Source: Zoogloea sp. 1C4
GTDB taxonomy: Bacteria; Pseudomonadota; Gammaproteobacteria; Burkholderiales; Rhodocyclaceae
Length of the DNA stretch: 64,000 nt
Reading direction: 5' to 3'
Assembly (NCBI RefSeq): GCF_009469605.1
Contig: NZ_SSXU01000013.1
Span: 51,459-115,458, forward strand
Shown: positions 47,212 through 57,379 of the stretch, in pieces
Layout of the letters: each line of letters begins with the position of its first letter
Position numbering within the stretch: the stretch's first letter is position 1
The notes under the pieces: model-generated
Seen by the model: only the letters and a program-made list of their open reading frames with translations
Database searches by the model: none
What the model was told of the DNA's origin: nothing
Translations under genes and position numbers: made by a program

Positions 47212-47745
47212 TCAGACGGTGAGCTGCGCGGCCACGGCCGCCAGGTCGGGGAAAATCTGGGTGCCGGGCGGCAGGGCCGGATCGGCCTGGGTCTTGACGC
47301 CCCTGCCGGTCAGCACCAGAAACGGCGTGCAACCCACGGCGACGCCGGCCTGCAGGTCGCGCAGGCTGTCGCCCACCACCGGCACGCCGCGCATGTCCAC
47401 GTTGAAGCGCTCGGCGATCTGCTGGAACATGCCCGGCTTGGGCTTGCGGCAGTCGCAGGTGGAATCCGCGCCGTGGGGGCAGAAAAAGATGGCGTCCAGC
47501 CGCCCGCCCGCCTGGGCGAGCGACTTGGTCATCTTTTCGTTGATGGCATTGAGGGTGTCCATGTCGAACAGCCCGCGCCCGACCCCCGACTGGTTGGAGG
47601 CGACCACCACCCGCCAGCCGGATTCGTTGAGCCGCGCGATGGCCTCGAGCGAGCCGGGGATCGGCCGCCACTCGTCCGGCGACTTGATGAACTGGTCGGA
47701 GTCGAAGTTGATGACGCCGTCCCGGTCGAGAACGATGAGCTTCAT
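47212..47745 (-). CDS. gmhB: D-glycero-beta-D-manno-heptose-1,7-bisphosphate 7-phosphatase
   Basis: A 177-residue HAD phosphatase in lipopolysaccharide heptose synthesis. DRDGVINFDSDQFIKSPDEW has the nucleophile Asp7 and acid Asp9; the zinc loop is CPHGADSTCDCRKPKPGM. The ATG at 47745 has AAGGGGG upstream. Lies between glyS and plsC. Confidence 0.93.
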   Translation of the reverse strand: MKLIVLDRDGVINFDSDQFIKSPDEWRPIPGSLEAIARLNESGWRVVVASNQSGVGRGLFDMDTLNAINEKMTKSLAQAGGRLDAIFFCPHGADSTCDCRKPKPGMFQQIAERFNVDMRGVPVVGDSLRDLQAGVAVGCTPFLVLTGRGVKTQADPALPPGTQIFPDLAAVAAQLTV

Positions 47746-47765
47746 GGACTGCCCCCTTGCCCGGC

Positions 47766-49850
47766 TCACGCGGAGAGCCGCGAGATGTCGGCCACCTGGT
47801 TCATCAGACCCGCCAGCTGAGCCAGCAGGGCCAGGCGGTTCTGACGCACCAGCGGCTCGTCGGCCATCACCATCACCTCGTCAAAGAAGCGGTCCACCGC
47901 CGCACGCAGGCCGGCGAGCACGCGCAGGGCTTCGGTGTAGGCCTCGTTCTGGAAGTGGGAGCGGGCCAGCGGAGCAACCTCGACGATGGCGTGGAACAGG
48001 GCCTTCTCGGCGTCCTCGACGAGCAGCGCCACGTCCGGTTCGCCCGGGGCGACCTCGGTCTTCTTGAGGATGTTGACGATCCGCTTGTTGGCGGCGGCGA
48101 GCGCGGCGGCTTCGGGCAGCTGCTGGAAGGCCACGACGGCCTCGAGCTTGGGCACCACCAGATCGATGCGGGTCGGCTTGAGGGCCAGCACCGCATCCAC
48201 CACGTCCTGGGCGTGGCCGGCGTCGCGCAGCAGGTTGCGCAGGCGCTCGAGCATGAAGTCGAACAGCGGGCCGGGCAGCTCGGCGCCGAGCACGCCCGGG
48301 TTGAAGGCCCCGGCGGATTCGTTGATGAGGGTGACCAGATCGAGAGGCAGCTGACCCTCCATCAGGATCCGCAGCACACCCAGGGCGGCACGGCGCAGGC
48401 CGAAAGGATCGCGGTCGCCGGTGGGGATCTGGCCGATGCCGAAGAAGCCGGTGAGGGCGTCGAGCTTGTCGGCCAGGGCCAGGGCGCGGCCGATGTTGGA
48501 GTCGGGCAGCGCGTCGCCGGCAAAGCGCGGGCGGTAGTGCTGCTCGATGGCTTCGGCCACCACCGGCTGGGCGCCTTCGGCCAGGGCGTAGTAGCGACCC
48601 ATGATGCCCTGCAGTTCGGGGAACTCGCCGACCATGTCGGTGAGCAGATCGGCCTTGGAGAGCAGCGCGGCGCGGTTGGCGAGGTTCTCGTCGGCGCCCA
48701 GCAGGCCGGCGATCTTGCGGGCCACGGTGGACAGGCGCTCGACCCGGTCGCCCAGGGAACCGAGCTTGTTGTGATAGACCACCGAGCCAAGCTTGACCAC
48801 GCGCGGCGTGAGGCCGGCCTTGATGTCCTGCTCGAAGAAGAAGCGGGCATCGGACAGGCGCGGGCGCACCACGCGCTGGTTGCCGGCGACGATGTTGGAG
48901 GGGTCGGCCAGCTCCATGTTCGAGACGATCAGGAAGCGGCTGGTGAGCTTGCCGGCGCCGTCGAACAGCGGGAAGTACTTCTGGTTGGCGCGCATCGTGA
49001 GGATCAGGCATTCCTGCGGCACGGCCAGAAACTCGGCCTCGAACTCGCCCACGTAAACGGTCGGGTGCTCGACCAGCGCGGTGACTTCATCGAGCAGGTC
49101 GGCGTATTCGCCGAGGGTGGCATGCTGGCGGCCGGCCTCGGTGACGAGCTGCTTCTCGATGTTGGCGCGGCGCTCGGCGAAGTCGGGGATGACCTTGCCT
49201 TCGGCCAGCAGCGTGGGCTCGTAGGCGTCGGCGGTGGCGATCTCGATGTCGCCCTTGCTCATGAAGCGGTGGCCGCGGGTGGTGCGACCGGATTCGATGT
49301 CGAGCACGCGGCCCGGCACCACATTGGCGCCGTGGAGCAGCGTGAGCTTGTGGGCGGGACGCACGAAGGTGGCGTCGCCGTCGCCCCAGCGCATCACCTT
49401 GGGAATCGGCAGCGCCTTGAGGGCGTCCTGGACGATGCCGGCGAGCACGTCGGCGAGCTTCGCGCCCGCCACGGTGCTGGTGTAGAACAGGGCCTCGGCC
49501 TTGCCGTCCATGCGACGCTCGAAGCTGGCCACGGCCGACAGGGGGATGCCCTTGCCTTCGAGCTTCTTGGTCAGGGCCGGGGTCGGCTGGCCGTCGGCCG
49601 TGAGGGCGACGGAGACCGGCATGATCTTTTCGGTGACGTCCTTGGCTGCGGCCTCGGCCACCACGTGCGGCACGGTCACGGCCAGGCGGCGCGGGGTGGC
49701 GAACCAGCGGAAATCGCCTTCGGCGGCCACCAGGCCACGGGTGCGCAGGCCGGCCACGATGGCGTTGGAGAAGGCCTGGCCCAGCTTGGGCAGCGCCTTG
49801 GGCGGCAGTTCTTCGGTCAGCAGTTCAACGAGCAGGGTCGCGCCGGTCAT
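47766..49850 (-). CDS. glyS: Glycyl-tRNA synthetase, beta subunit
   Basis: A 694-residue subunit of the bacterial alpha2beta2 enzyme. It begins [20 protein letters not shown], has the HD-like core ([20 protein letters not shown]) and a C-terminal anticodon-binding domain. ATG 49850 overlaps the glyQ stop by one base (TGATG). Confidence 0.97.
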   Translation of the reverse strand: MTGATLLVELLTEELPPKALPKLGQAFSNAIVAGLRTRGLVAAEGDFRWFATPRRLAVTVPHVVAEAAAKDVTEKIMPVSVALTADGQPTPALTKKLEGKGIPLSAVASFERRMDGKAEALFYTSTVAGAKLADVLAGIVQDALKALPIPKVMRWGDGDATFVRPAHKLTLLHGANVVPGRVLDIESGRTTRGHRFMSKGDIEIATADAYEPTLLAEGKVIPDFAERRANIEKQLVTEAGRQHATLGEYADLLDEVTALVEHPTVYVGEFEAEFLAVPQECLILTMRANQKYFPLFDGAGKLTSRFLIVSNMELADPSNIVAGNQRVVRPRLSDARFFFEQDIKAGLTPRVVKLGSVVYHNKLGSLGDRVERLSTVARKIAGLLGADENLANRAALLSKADLLTDMVGEFPELQGIMGRYYALAEGAQPVVAEAIEQHYRPRFAGDALPDSNIGRALALADKLDALTGFFGIGQIPTGDRDPFGLRRAALGVLRILMEGQLPLDLVTLINESAGAFNPGVLGAELPGPLFDFMLERLRNLLRDAGHAQDVVDAVLALKPTRIDLVVPKLEAVVAFQQLPEAAALAAANKRIVNILKKTEVAPGEPDVALLVEDAEKALFHAIVEVAPLARSHFQNEAYTEALRVLAGLRAAVDRFFDEVMVMADEPLVRQNRLALLAQLAGLMNQVADISRLSA

Positions 49851-50758
49851 CACGCGGCCTCCTTCTTCAGCATCGGGAAGCCGAGGGCTTCGCGGGAGTT
49901 GTAATAGGCCTGGGCCACTTCGCGGGCCAGCGCACGCACGCGGCCGATGTAGGCGGCGCGTTCGGTCACCGAGATCGCGCCACGGGCGTCGAGCAGGTTG
50001 AAGGTGTGGGAGCACTTCATGACCATCTCGAAGGCCGGCAGCACCAGCGGCACGGCCATCAGGCGCTTGGCTTCGGCTTCGTATTCGCCGAACAGGCGGA
50101 ACAGCCACTCCACGTTGGAGTGTTCGAAGTTGTAGGTGGATTGCTCCACTTCGTTCTGGTGATAGACATTGCCGTAGGTGACGGGCGTGCCATCCGGGCC
50201 GATCGACCAGACCAGGTCATACACATTTTCGACGCCCTGCAGGTACATGGCCAGGCGCTCGAGACCGTAGGTGATCTCGCCCAGCACCGGGCGGCAGGAG
50301 AGCGAACCGACTTCCTGGAAATAGGTGAACTGGGTGACTTCCATGCCATCCAGCCAGACTTCCCAACCCAGACCCCACGCGCCCAGGGTGGGCGATTCCC
50401 AGTCGTCCTCGACAAAGCGGATGTCGTGGGCGTTCGGATCGATGCCCAGCGCGCGCAGGCTGTCGATGTAGAGCTCCTGGATATTGACCGGCGAGGGCTT
50501 CAGCACCACCTGGTACTGGTAGTAGTGCTGCAGGCGGTTGGGGTTCTCGCCGTAGCGGCCGTCCTTCGGGCGGCGGGACGGCTGAACGTAGGCGGCGTTC
50601 CAGTGCTCCGGGCCGATGGCGCGCAGGAAGGTGGCGGTGTGGAAGGTGCCGGCGCCGACCTCGATGTCGTAAGGCTGGAGCAGCGTGCAGCCGTGCTCGG
50701 CCCAGAAGTTCGAGAGGCGCAGGATGATCTGCTGGAAAGTCGGTTTTTGGACGGACAT
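49850..50758 (-). CDS. glyQ: Glycyl-tRNA synthetase, alpha subunit
   Basis: A 302-residue catalytic subunit. Characteristic segments are [40 protein letters not shown] and [22 protein letters not shown] precedes the ATG. First gene of the minus-strand block down to gloA. Confidence 0.97.
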   Translation of the reverse strand: MSVQKPTFQQIILRLSNFWAEHGCTLLQPYDIEVGAGTFHTATFLRAIGPEHWNAAYVQPSRRPKDGRYGENPNRLQHYYQYQVVLKPSPVNIQELYIDSLRALGIDPNAHDIRFVEDDWESPTLGAWGLGWEVWLDGMEVTQFTYFQEVGSLSCRPVLGEITYGLERLAMYLQGVENVYDLVWSIGPDGTPVTYGNVYHQNEVEQSTYNFEHSNVEWLFRLFGEYEAEAKRLMAVPLVLPAFEMVMKCSHTFNLLDARGAISVTERAAYIGRVRALAREVAQAYYNSREALGFPMLKKEAA

Positions 50759-51058
50759 GGATGCTCCGCGGCGAGGGCCGCGCGGTTTTGGGCAAAGTAT
50801 CGATTTTACTGTGTTTGGGCAGTCAGGGAACGCCCGGCCGCACGGGCAACCCAGGAAACCACGCTGCCCACCCCGCCAAAGCCGCGCGACCGCCAAATAT
50901 CCCTACTTAACTCAAGGAATTACTTCCACGAACCGTAATAGCTCGGGCCACACCACTTGCCAATGAAAACGACCTGCCGTTGCTCCGGGAGCGGCCATTT
51001 CGGCCGGCCGCCATGGGAATGGGACGGTAAGCAGGCGTCACCAAGGAGAATCCAGACC
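50759..51058. other. 300-bp divergent interval between glyQ and the chemoreceptor gene
   Basis: No gene seen. It must hold the glyQ promoter on the minus strand and the chemoreceptor promoter on the plus strand. CCAAGGAGAATCC just before 51059 is a good ribosome-binding site for the chemoreceptor. I do not see a clean sigma-28 or sigma-54 promoter; GGGCCACACCACTTGC near 50945 has the sigma-54 elements one base too far apart. Confidence 0.45.
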
Positions 51059-52681
51059 ATGAAGTTAGCCAACCTGGCCGTCGCCGCACGTATGCGCCTG
51101 CTCATCGGAATGATGATGCTCGGTCTGGTCGCCCTGTGTGCCGTCAGCCTGGGCAGCCTGCGCACGTCCATGATGGACGACCGCAAGGTGCAGACCAAGC
51201 ATCTGGTCGAAAGCGGCGCGAGCGTTCTCTAGCACTTCCACGCGCTGGCCCAGGCCGGGACGCTCTCCGAGGCCGACGCCAAGAAGGCCGCTACCGAAAC
51301 CCTGCGCGCGGTGCGCTACGACGGCAACAACTACCTCTTCGTCGTCACCGCCGCCAATCACTACGTGCTGTTCCCCACCAAGCCCGAGATGGAGGGCCGC
51401 GACGCCAGCGGGCTGAAGGACACCAACGGCAAGTTCATCATCCAGGACATCGTGAAAGCGGCCAACGCCGGCGGCGGCTTTGTCGACTACTGGTTCCCCA
51501 AGCCGGGCGCCCAGGAATCCAGCCCGAAGGTGTCCTACGCCACCGGCTTCGCCCCGTGGGGCTGGATCATCGGCACCGGCATCTATGTGGACGACGTGGA
51601 CCGGGAGTTCCGCGCCATCGCCACAATCCTGGGCGGCATCTCGCTGCTGCTGGCCGTGCTGGGGGTGTTCGGCTGGCGCATCAGCGAAAGCGTGACCCGC
51701 CAGCTTGGCGGCGAGCCCCAGAGCGCCACCTCGGTGATGCAGCAGGCGGCCGACGGCAATCTCACCACCGACCTGGGCGAGACCCGGGAAGGCAGCATGC
51801 TGCACGCCCTGTCGGGCATGATGCGGGCGCTGCGCCGGATGGTGGGCGAGATCAACGACGGGGCCAACCAGCTGGTGAGCAACGCCGACCACATCTCCCG
51901 GGTGTCCACCCAGGTGGCCGACGCCGCCGAACGGCAGTCCGACGCCACCGCCGCGATGGCCGCCGCGATGGAGGAACTCACCGTCAGCTCCAGCCACATC
52001 TCGGCCAGCGCCCGCGAGACCGAAGTCAATGCCCAGCAGTCGATGCGCCTGGCCGCCGAAGGCAGCACCCGGGTAGAGGAAGCCGTCAGCGCGATCCGCA
52101 AGATGTCGGAGACCGTCATCGGCGCCTCGGACCGCATCCGCGCGCTGGAGGAGCGCATCGGCGAGGTGTCGTCGATCGCCAACGTGATCAAGGAGATCGC
52201 TGGCCAGACCAACCTGCTGGCGCTCAACGCCGCCATCGAAGCGGCCCGCGCCGGCGAGCAGGGCCGCGGCTTCGCGGTGGTCGCGGACGAAGTGCGCAAG
52301 CTGGCCGAACGCACCTCGTCGGCCACCACCGAGATCGAGCAGATGATTACCGGCATCCAGGGCGACACCGGCGAGGCCGTCCGCGCGATGAACGCCGCGC
52401 TGCCCGAAGTGGATCACGGCATCGCCCTGGCCACCGCGGCCACCGGCGCCCTGACGGCCATCGAGGCCGGCGCCCAGGAAGCCCTGGCCCGCGCCCACGA
52501 GATTGCCGACGCGACCCACGAACAGAGCGCCGCAAGCACGTCCATCGCCCAGCAGGTCGAGGAGATCTCGCACATGGTCGAAAACTCCTCGGCCAACATC
52601 CGCGGCGCGGCCGAAGCGGCGGTCAATCTCGAACGCATCGCGGGCGGGCTCAAGGATCAGATCGCCCGCTTCCGGGTCTGA
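51059..52681 (+). pseudogene. Methyl-accepting chemotaxis protein with in-frame amber codon
   Basis: Conceptually 540 residues: N-terminal helix (MRLLIGMMMLGLVALCAVSL), single-Cache periplasmic domain ([40 protein letters not shown]), second helix ([19 protein letters not shown]), then a signalling domain with the universally conserved hairpin ([20 protein letters not shown] and [20 protein letters not shown]). A TAG at 51230-51232, codon 58, interrupts the frame; the same frame continues intact for 480 codons on the other side. The amber replaces what was probably CAG or GAG between VL and HFHALAQAG. Without readthrough or suppression the receptor is not made. A GTG at 51311 has no clear ribosome-binding site and would lack helix 1. 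Confidence 0.85.
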
Positions 52682-52701
52682 CGCCCCTCCCCCGCACGAA
52701 G

Positions 52702-55380
52702 CTAAACGCCTCGGCCCCGGCCGAGGCGTTTTTCCATCCCCACCACCAGCGCCGTCGCAAGCGCCGCAGCCCCGATTTCCAGCCACGCCATCGGACCGAT
52801 CGGCGCCGAGGCAAACACGCGGTTCATCGCCGGCAGATAGGTGAACAGCGCCTGCAGCGCCACCATCGCACCGATGCCACCCCAGAACCACGGGTTCGAC
52901 CACCACCCGCAACACCAGAACGGCCCACGCAGGTTGCGGCAGTTGAAGAGGTAGGCGATTTCGCCGGCCACGAAAACATTGACCGCCACCGTGCGCGCCT
53001 CCTCAAGCGATGCACCGAGGCCACGCCAGCGCAGGAACAGCCCGAAGGAGGCGACCAGCAGGAGCACGCCCACCAGCACGATGCGGCGGATCAACACCGC
53101 GTCGAGGATGGCCGCGCCCGGCGCCCGAGGCGGCCGGCCCATCACGTCCCGCTGGATCGGCTCGAAGGCCAGCGCCATCCCCAGCAGCACCGCGGTGGTC
53201 ATGTTGATCCACAGGATCTGCAGCGGCGTGATCGGCAGGGTGACGCCGGCCAGCACCGCAAAAAGGATCACCAGCCCTTCGCCAAAGTTCGTGGGCAGCG
53301 TCCAGATGATGAATTTGACGAGGTTGTCGTAGACGCCCCGCCCTTCCTCGATGGCCGCCTCGATGGTGGCGAAGTTGTCGTCGGTGAGCACCATCGCGGC
53401 GGCGTCCTTGGCCACCTCGGTGCCGCCGGCGCCCATCGCCACGCCGATGTCGGCCGCCTTGAGGGCCGGCGCGTCATTCACCCCGTCGCCGGTCATCGCC
53501 ACCACCTCGCCCCGCGCCTGCAGGGCCTGGACGAGGCGCAGCTTCTGCTCGGGCTCGACCCGGGCGAAGACGCTCACCTCGCCCACCGTCGCCTGCAGCG
53601 CTGCATCGTCCATCGCGGCGAGCTCGCGCCCGGTGACGGCCCGCGAGGTGGGGCCGGCGAGGCCGAGCTTGCGGGCGATGGCGAGGGCGGTCTCGGCGTG
53701 GTCGCCGGTGATCATCTTGACCGCCACCCCGGCCGCAGCGCAGGCCTGGATCGCCCGGAGCGCCGCCTGACGCGGTGGGTCGAGCATGGCCTGCAGGCCG
53801 ACCAGGCACAGCCCACCGGCCAGGGCGGATTCGTCCAGTTGCTCGCTGGCCACCTCGGCGCGGGCGAAGGCCAGCACCCGCAGGCCGTCGGACGCCAGCG
53901 CCCGGGCCTGGGCATCGATGGCGTCCACGTCGATGGCCACGGGCTCGCCGTCCGGGCCGAGCTGGCTAGAACAACGGGGCAGGATCGCCTCCAGCGCGCC
54001 CTTCACCAGCGCCACCGGCTGGCCGTCCAGGCGATGGAGGCTGGCCATGTACTGGCGGGCGGAGTCGAAGGCGATCTCGTCTACGCGCGGTGAATCGGCG
54101 CGCAGCTGCTGCTCGTCCAGCCCGGCTTTGCGGGCGGCCACCAGCAGCGCGGCTTCAGTGGGGTCGCCGGTGATCGTCCACGCGCCGTCCTTCCGGGCCA
54201 GACCGGCGTCGTTGCACAGCACGCCGATCACCAGCAGGTCGCGGAGCGGTCCGGCGACGGCGGCGGGCTGGCCGTCCAGCGTCACCGCCCCCTCCGGCGC
54301 GTAGCCGTCACCGTCCACGGCAAACTGCTGGCCGCCGGCGACGAGGGCGCGGACGGTCATCTGGTTTTCGGTGAGGGTGCCGGTCTTGTCGGAGCAGATC
54401 ACCGTGGTGCTGCCCAGGGTCTCGACCGCCGGAAGCCGGCGGATGATGGCCCGGCGCTTCGCCATCCGCGCCACGCCGATGGCCAGGGTGACGGTGATCG
54501 CCGCCGGCAGCCCTTCGGGGATCGCCCCGACGGCCAGCGCCACGGCGGCCATCAGCATGTCGAGGAGCGGCTCGCCGCGCAGGCTGCCCACCGCAAAACC
54601 AAGGGCGGCAAGGCCCAGGATGACCACCAGCAGGAAATTGGAGAAGCGCTCCATCGCCCGGGTAAGCGGCGTGACGAGGGTTTCGGTGGCGTCGAGCAGA
54701 TCGGCGATGCGGCCGGTCTCGGTGGCGCGGCCGGTGGCCACCACCAGCCCGCCGGCCTGCCCGGCCACGACGAGGGTGCCGGCGTAGGCCATGTTGACCC
54801 GGTCGGCCAGCACGCTGTCGGCGGCGATCGGGTCGGCGTGCTTGGCGACGGCGGTGGATTCGCCGGTGAGCGACGCCTCGGTGACCTGCAGGGCGCGGGC
54901 GTCGAAGAGGCGCAGATCGGCCGGCACCTTGTCGCCGGCAGCCAGCCACACCACGTCGCCGGGCACCAGTTCGACGGCATCAATCCGGCGGCGGGTGGCG
55001 TCGCGCAGCACGGTCACGTCGCTGGCCACGCTGCGGGCCAGGGCGGCCAGGGCGTTCTCGGCGCGGCCTTCCTGAATGAAGCCGATCAGGGCATTGACCA
55101 CGACGACGCCGAAGATCACGCCGGCGTCGGCCCATTCGCCGAGAAACGCGGCAGTGGCCCCGCTGACGATCAGGATGTAGATGAGGGGCTGGTGGAACTG
55201 CAGCGCCAGGCGCAGGAGCGGACCGCGGCCGGCCTTGGCGTCGATGCGGTTGGGGCCGTGGCGGGCCAGGCGCTCGGCAGCGTCGCCTTCGGCGAGCCCC
55301 GTGTCGGCGCTCGAAGCCAGTTCAGTGAATGCCTCGTCGTGAGGACGGGCATGCCAGTCGGAGGGCGCGGAGGCGGTCAT
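52702..55380 (-). CDS. Cation-transporting P-type ATPase (type II-like)
   Basis: An 892-residue membrane pump. Landmarks: N-terminal cation-ATPase domain (RLARHGPNRIDAKAG), TGES in the actuator, PEGLP in helix 4 with Asp331 in DKTGTLTENQMT as the phosphorylated residue, and MTGDGVNDAPALKAADIGVA. Helix 4 PEGLP points to the SERCA/PacL/PMR1 group, but helix 6 reads WINMTTAVLLGMALAFE where Ca2+ pumps have NLVTD, so the transported ion is uncertain. ATG 55380. The last codons overlap the chemoreceptor's terminator. Co-oriented with the trpB2-like gene upstream. Confidence 0.88.
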   Translation of the reverse strand: MTASAPSDWHARPHDEAFTELASSADTGLAEGDAAERLARHGPNRIDAKAGRGPLLRLALQFHQPLIYILIVSGATAAFLGEWADAGVIFGVVVVNALIGFIQEGRAENALAALARSVASDVTVLRDATRRRIDAVELVPGDVVWLAAGDKVPADLRLFDARALQVTEASLTGESTAVAKHADPIAADSVLADRVNMAYAGTLVVAGQAGGLVVATGRATETGRIADLLDATETLVTPLTRAMERFSNFLLVVILGLAALGFAVGSLRGEPLLDMLMAAVALAVGAIPEGLPAAITVTLAIGVARMAKRRAIIRRLPAVETLGSTTVICSDKTGTLTENQMTVRALVAGGQQFAVDGDGYAPEGAVTLDGQPAAVAGPLRDLLVIGVLCNDAGLARKDGAWTITGDPTEAALLVAARKAGLDEQQLRADSPRVDEIAFDSARQYMASLHRLDGQPVALVKGALEAILPRCSSQLGPDGEPVAIDVDAIDAQARALASDGLRVLAFARAEVASEQLDESALAGGLCLVGLQAMLDPPRQAALRAIQACAAAGVAVKMITGDHAETALAIARKLGLAGPTSRAVTGRELAAMDDAALQATVGEVSVFARVEPEQKLRLVQALQARGEVVAMTGDGVNDAPALKAADIGVAMGAGGTEVAKDAAAMVLTDDNFATIEAAIEEGRGVYDNLVKFIIWTLPTNFGEGLVILFAVLAGVTLPITPLQILWINMTTAVLLGMALAFEPIQRDVMGRPPRAPGAAILDAVLIRRIVLVGVLLLVASFGLFLRWRGLGASLEEARTVAVNVFVAGEIAYLFNCRNLRGPFWCCGWWSNPWFWGGIGAMVALQALFTYLPAMNRVFASAPIGPMAWLEIGAAALATALVVGMEKRLGRGRGV
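52704..52733 (+). terminator. Intrinsic terminator of the chemoreceptor gene, inside the ATPase gene's 3' end
   Basis: AAACGCCTCGGCC (52704-52716) and GGCCGAGGCGTTT (52719-52731) form a perfect 13-bp stem with a 2-nt loop, then TT. It lies 23 bp after the chemoreceptor stop and covers the last codons of the convergent ATPase gene. Confidence 0.88.
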
Positions 55381-55477
55381 GGCACAGTGGCAGATTGAAG
55401 CGGTTTGCCTGGTCGGACCACAGCCCGGCCAGGCGGGTTCAACGAGGCGGCCGCTGCCGGGGCCGCCCCGCAAACCG

Positions 55478-56848
55478 TCAGGCGTCGACCTTGGGCAGCA
55501 TCGACAGGGCCATTGCCAGCTCCTTCTCGTCGTAGGCCTGATCCACCAGCTTGCCGGAGAGGTAGTTGGTGTAGGAGGTCATGTCGAAGTGGCCGTGGCC
55601 GGACAGGCAGAACAGGATGGTCTCGCTCTTGCCTTCGGCCTTGCAGCGCAGGGCTTCCTGGATTGCGCCACGAATGCCGTGGGTGGACTCCGGTGCCGGC
55701 ACGATGCCTTCGGCGCGGGCGAACATCACGCCGGCCTCGAAGCACGAGGTCTGGCCGTAGGACTGGGCTTCGATGAGGCCGAGCTCCATCACGTGGCTCA
55801 CCAGCGGCGCCATGCCGTGGTAGCGCAGGCCACCGGCGTGCAGGCCCGGCGGGGTGAAGTCGCTGCCGAGGGTGTGCATCTTGACCAGCGGCGTGAGGTG
55901 GGCGGTGTCGCCAAAATCGTAGGCGTACTTGCCGCGGGAAAGGGACGGACAGGCCGAGGGCTCGACCGCCACGATGCGGCGCTTCTTGGTGGTTTCGCCG
56001 CGCAGCTGCTGGCCCAGGAAGGGGAAAGCAATGCCGGCGAAGTTGGAGCCACCGCCGACACAGCTGATCACCACGTCCGGGTCGTCGCCGGCCATCTCCA
56101 TCTGCAGGATGGCTTCCTCGCCGACGATGGTCTGGTGCAGCAGCACATGGTTGAGCACCGAGCCCAGCGCGTATTTGGTGTCGTCGTTCTTGGCGGCCAC
56201 CTCGACGGCCTCGGAGATGGCGATGCCCAGGGAGCCGATGTGGTCCGGATGCTCGGCGAGCACCGCGCGGCCGTAATCGGTCTCGGGCGACGGCGACGGG
56301 ATGCAACGGGCACCCCAGGTTTCCATCAGGGCGCGGCGATAGGGCTTCTGGTCATACGACACGCGAACCTGGAAGACGGTCACATCCAGCCCGAACAGGC
56401 CGCCGGCGTAGGCCAGCGACGACCCCCACTGGCCGGCGCCGGTTTCGGTGGCGAGGCGCTTCACGCCTTCCTGGGCGTTGTACCAGGCCTGGGGCACGGC
56501 GGAGTTGGGCTTGTGGCTGCCGGCGGGCGACACGCCTTCGTACTTGAAGTAGATCTTGGCCGGCGTGCCGAGCAGCTTTTCGAGACGGCGGGCACGGAAC
56601 AGCGGGCTGGGGCGCCACTGGCACAGCACGTCACGGACGGGCTCGGGGATGTCGATGTAGCGCTCGGTGGACATCTCCTGGGCGATGATCGCGTTCGGGA
56701 AGATCGGCGCCAGATCGGACGGGCCGAGAGGCTGGAGCGTGCCCGGGTGGAGCGGCGGCGGCAGTGGCACCGGCAGATCGGCGGCGATGTTGTACCAGGC
56801 CTTGGGCATGCGGGATTCGTCGAGCAGATACTTGATCTGGTCGCTCAT
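55478..56848 (-). CDS. trpB: TrpB2-type tryptophan synthase beta-like PLP enzyme
   Basis: A 456-residue PLP enzyme of the TrpB2 branch, longer at the N-terminus than TrpB1. The PLP lysine is Lys113 in [15 protein letters not shown], followed by [13 protein letters not shown] and the phosphate-binding [11 protein letters not shown]. The usual TrpB1 partner trpA is not adjacent. TrpB2 enzymes make tryptophan from indole and serine and may salvage indole. Located between the P-type ATPase and a terB-like gene. Confidence 0.9.
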   Translation of the reverse strand: MSDQIKYLLDESRMPKAWYNIAADLPVPLPPPLHPGTLQPLGPSDLAPIFPNAIIAQEMSTERYIDIPEPVRDVLCQWRPSPLFRARRLEKLLGTPAKIYFKYEGVSPAGSHKPNSAVPQAWYNAQEGVKRLATETGAGQWGSSLAYAGGLFGLDVTVFQVRVSYDQKPYRRALMETWGARCIPSPSPETDYGRAVLAEHPDHIGSLGIAISEAVEVAAKNDDTKYALGSVLNHVLLHQTIVGEEAILQMEMAGDDPDVVISCVGGGSNFAGIAFPFLGQQLRGETTKKRRIVAVEPSACPSLSRGKYAYDFGDTAHLTPLVKMHTLGSDFTPPGLHAGGLRYHGMAPLVSHVMELGLIEAQSYGQTSCFEAGVMFARAEGIVPAPESTHGIRGAIQEALRCKAEGKSETILFCLSGHGHFDMTSYTNYLSGKLVDQAYDEKELAMALSMLPKVDA

Positions 56849-56903
56849 GGTTTTCCTCCTGATCGGTCTTGGTTTTGTCGTGTTTGAAAGGGGCGGCCGA
56901 CGC

Positions 56904-57302
56904 TCAGGCGGCCAGATCTTCCAGGGCGATGCCCCAGTGCTTCATCAGGTAGCGCAGCAGGGTCTGCTCGCCTTCGCTGACGGCACCGTCGGCCTTGGCG
57001 ATGATGAGGATCGCCGACAGGGCGACCTTCTGCAGGGTCGGATCGACGATGTCGTCGGCCAACCGGGCCAGCCGGCGCTCTTCGAGGAGGAACACCCGTT
57101 CCTGCTCGGCCTCGGTGATGACGTCGCGACAGCAGTCGAGCAGCGCCTGGATGAGCACGTCCTGCTCGATGCCGACGAGGGAGACGGTGTCGTGGTGCTT
57201 GAGCCAGTCGATTTCCCGGTTGTCCAGCCGGCCATCGGCGAGAATCGCCATGGCGATCAGGCGTGCGAGCGCCTCGGGGCTGTTGGTCGGATAAGCGCGC
57301 AT
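56904..57302 (-). CDS. TerB-like (tellurite-resistance family) small protein
   Basis: A 132-residue helical protein of the TerB fold ([20 protein letters not shown] at residue 12 and [20 protein letters not shown] near residue 95). The two ADGxxxxxE motifs are the acidic, metal-binding-type repeat of this family. Function unknown. 55 bp upstream of the trpB2-like gene and 77 bp downstream of lnt. Confidence 0.85.
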   Translation of the reverse strand: MRAYPTNSPEALARLIAMAILADGRLDNREIDWLKHHDTVSLVGIEQDVLIQALLDCCRDVITEAEQERVFLLEERRLARLADDIVDPTLQKVALSAILIIAKADGAVSEGEQTLLRYLMKHWGIALEDLAA

Positions 57303-57379
57303 GGTTCGATGATCCTGTTCGATAAAGGGCGAAACGCGATCATACGCTCATACGCGCCAGCGCTCCCGCCACCGGAGGT

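Noticed and set aside
50940..50960. Sigma-54 promoter for the chemoreceptor gene (GGGCCACACCACTTGC)
   Set aside because: The GG to GC distance is one base too long for sigma-54.
51230..51232. Amber codon read as pyrrolysine or another programmed recoding signal
   Set aside because: The position is an ordinary loop of a Cache domain, no recoding structure is evident, and a simple nonsense mutation explains it.
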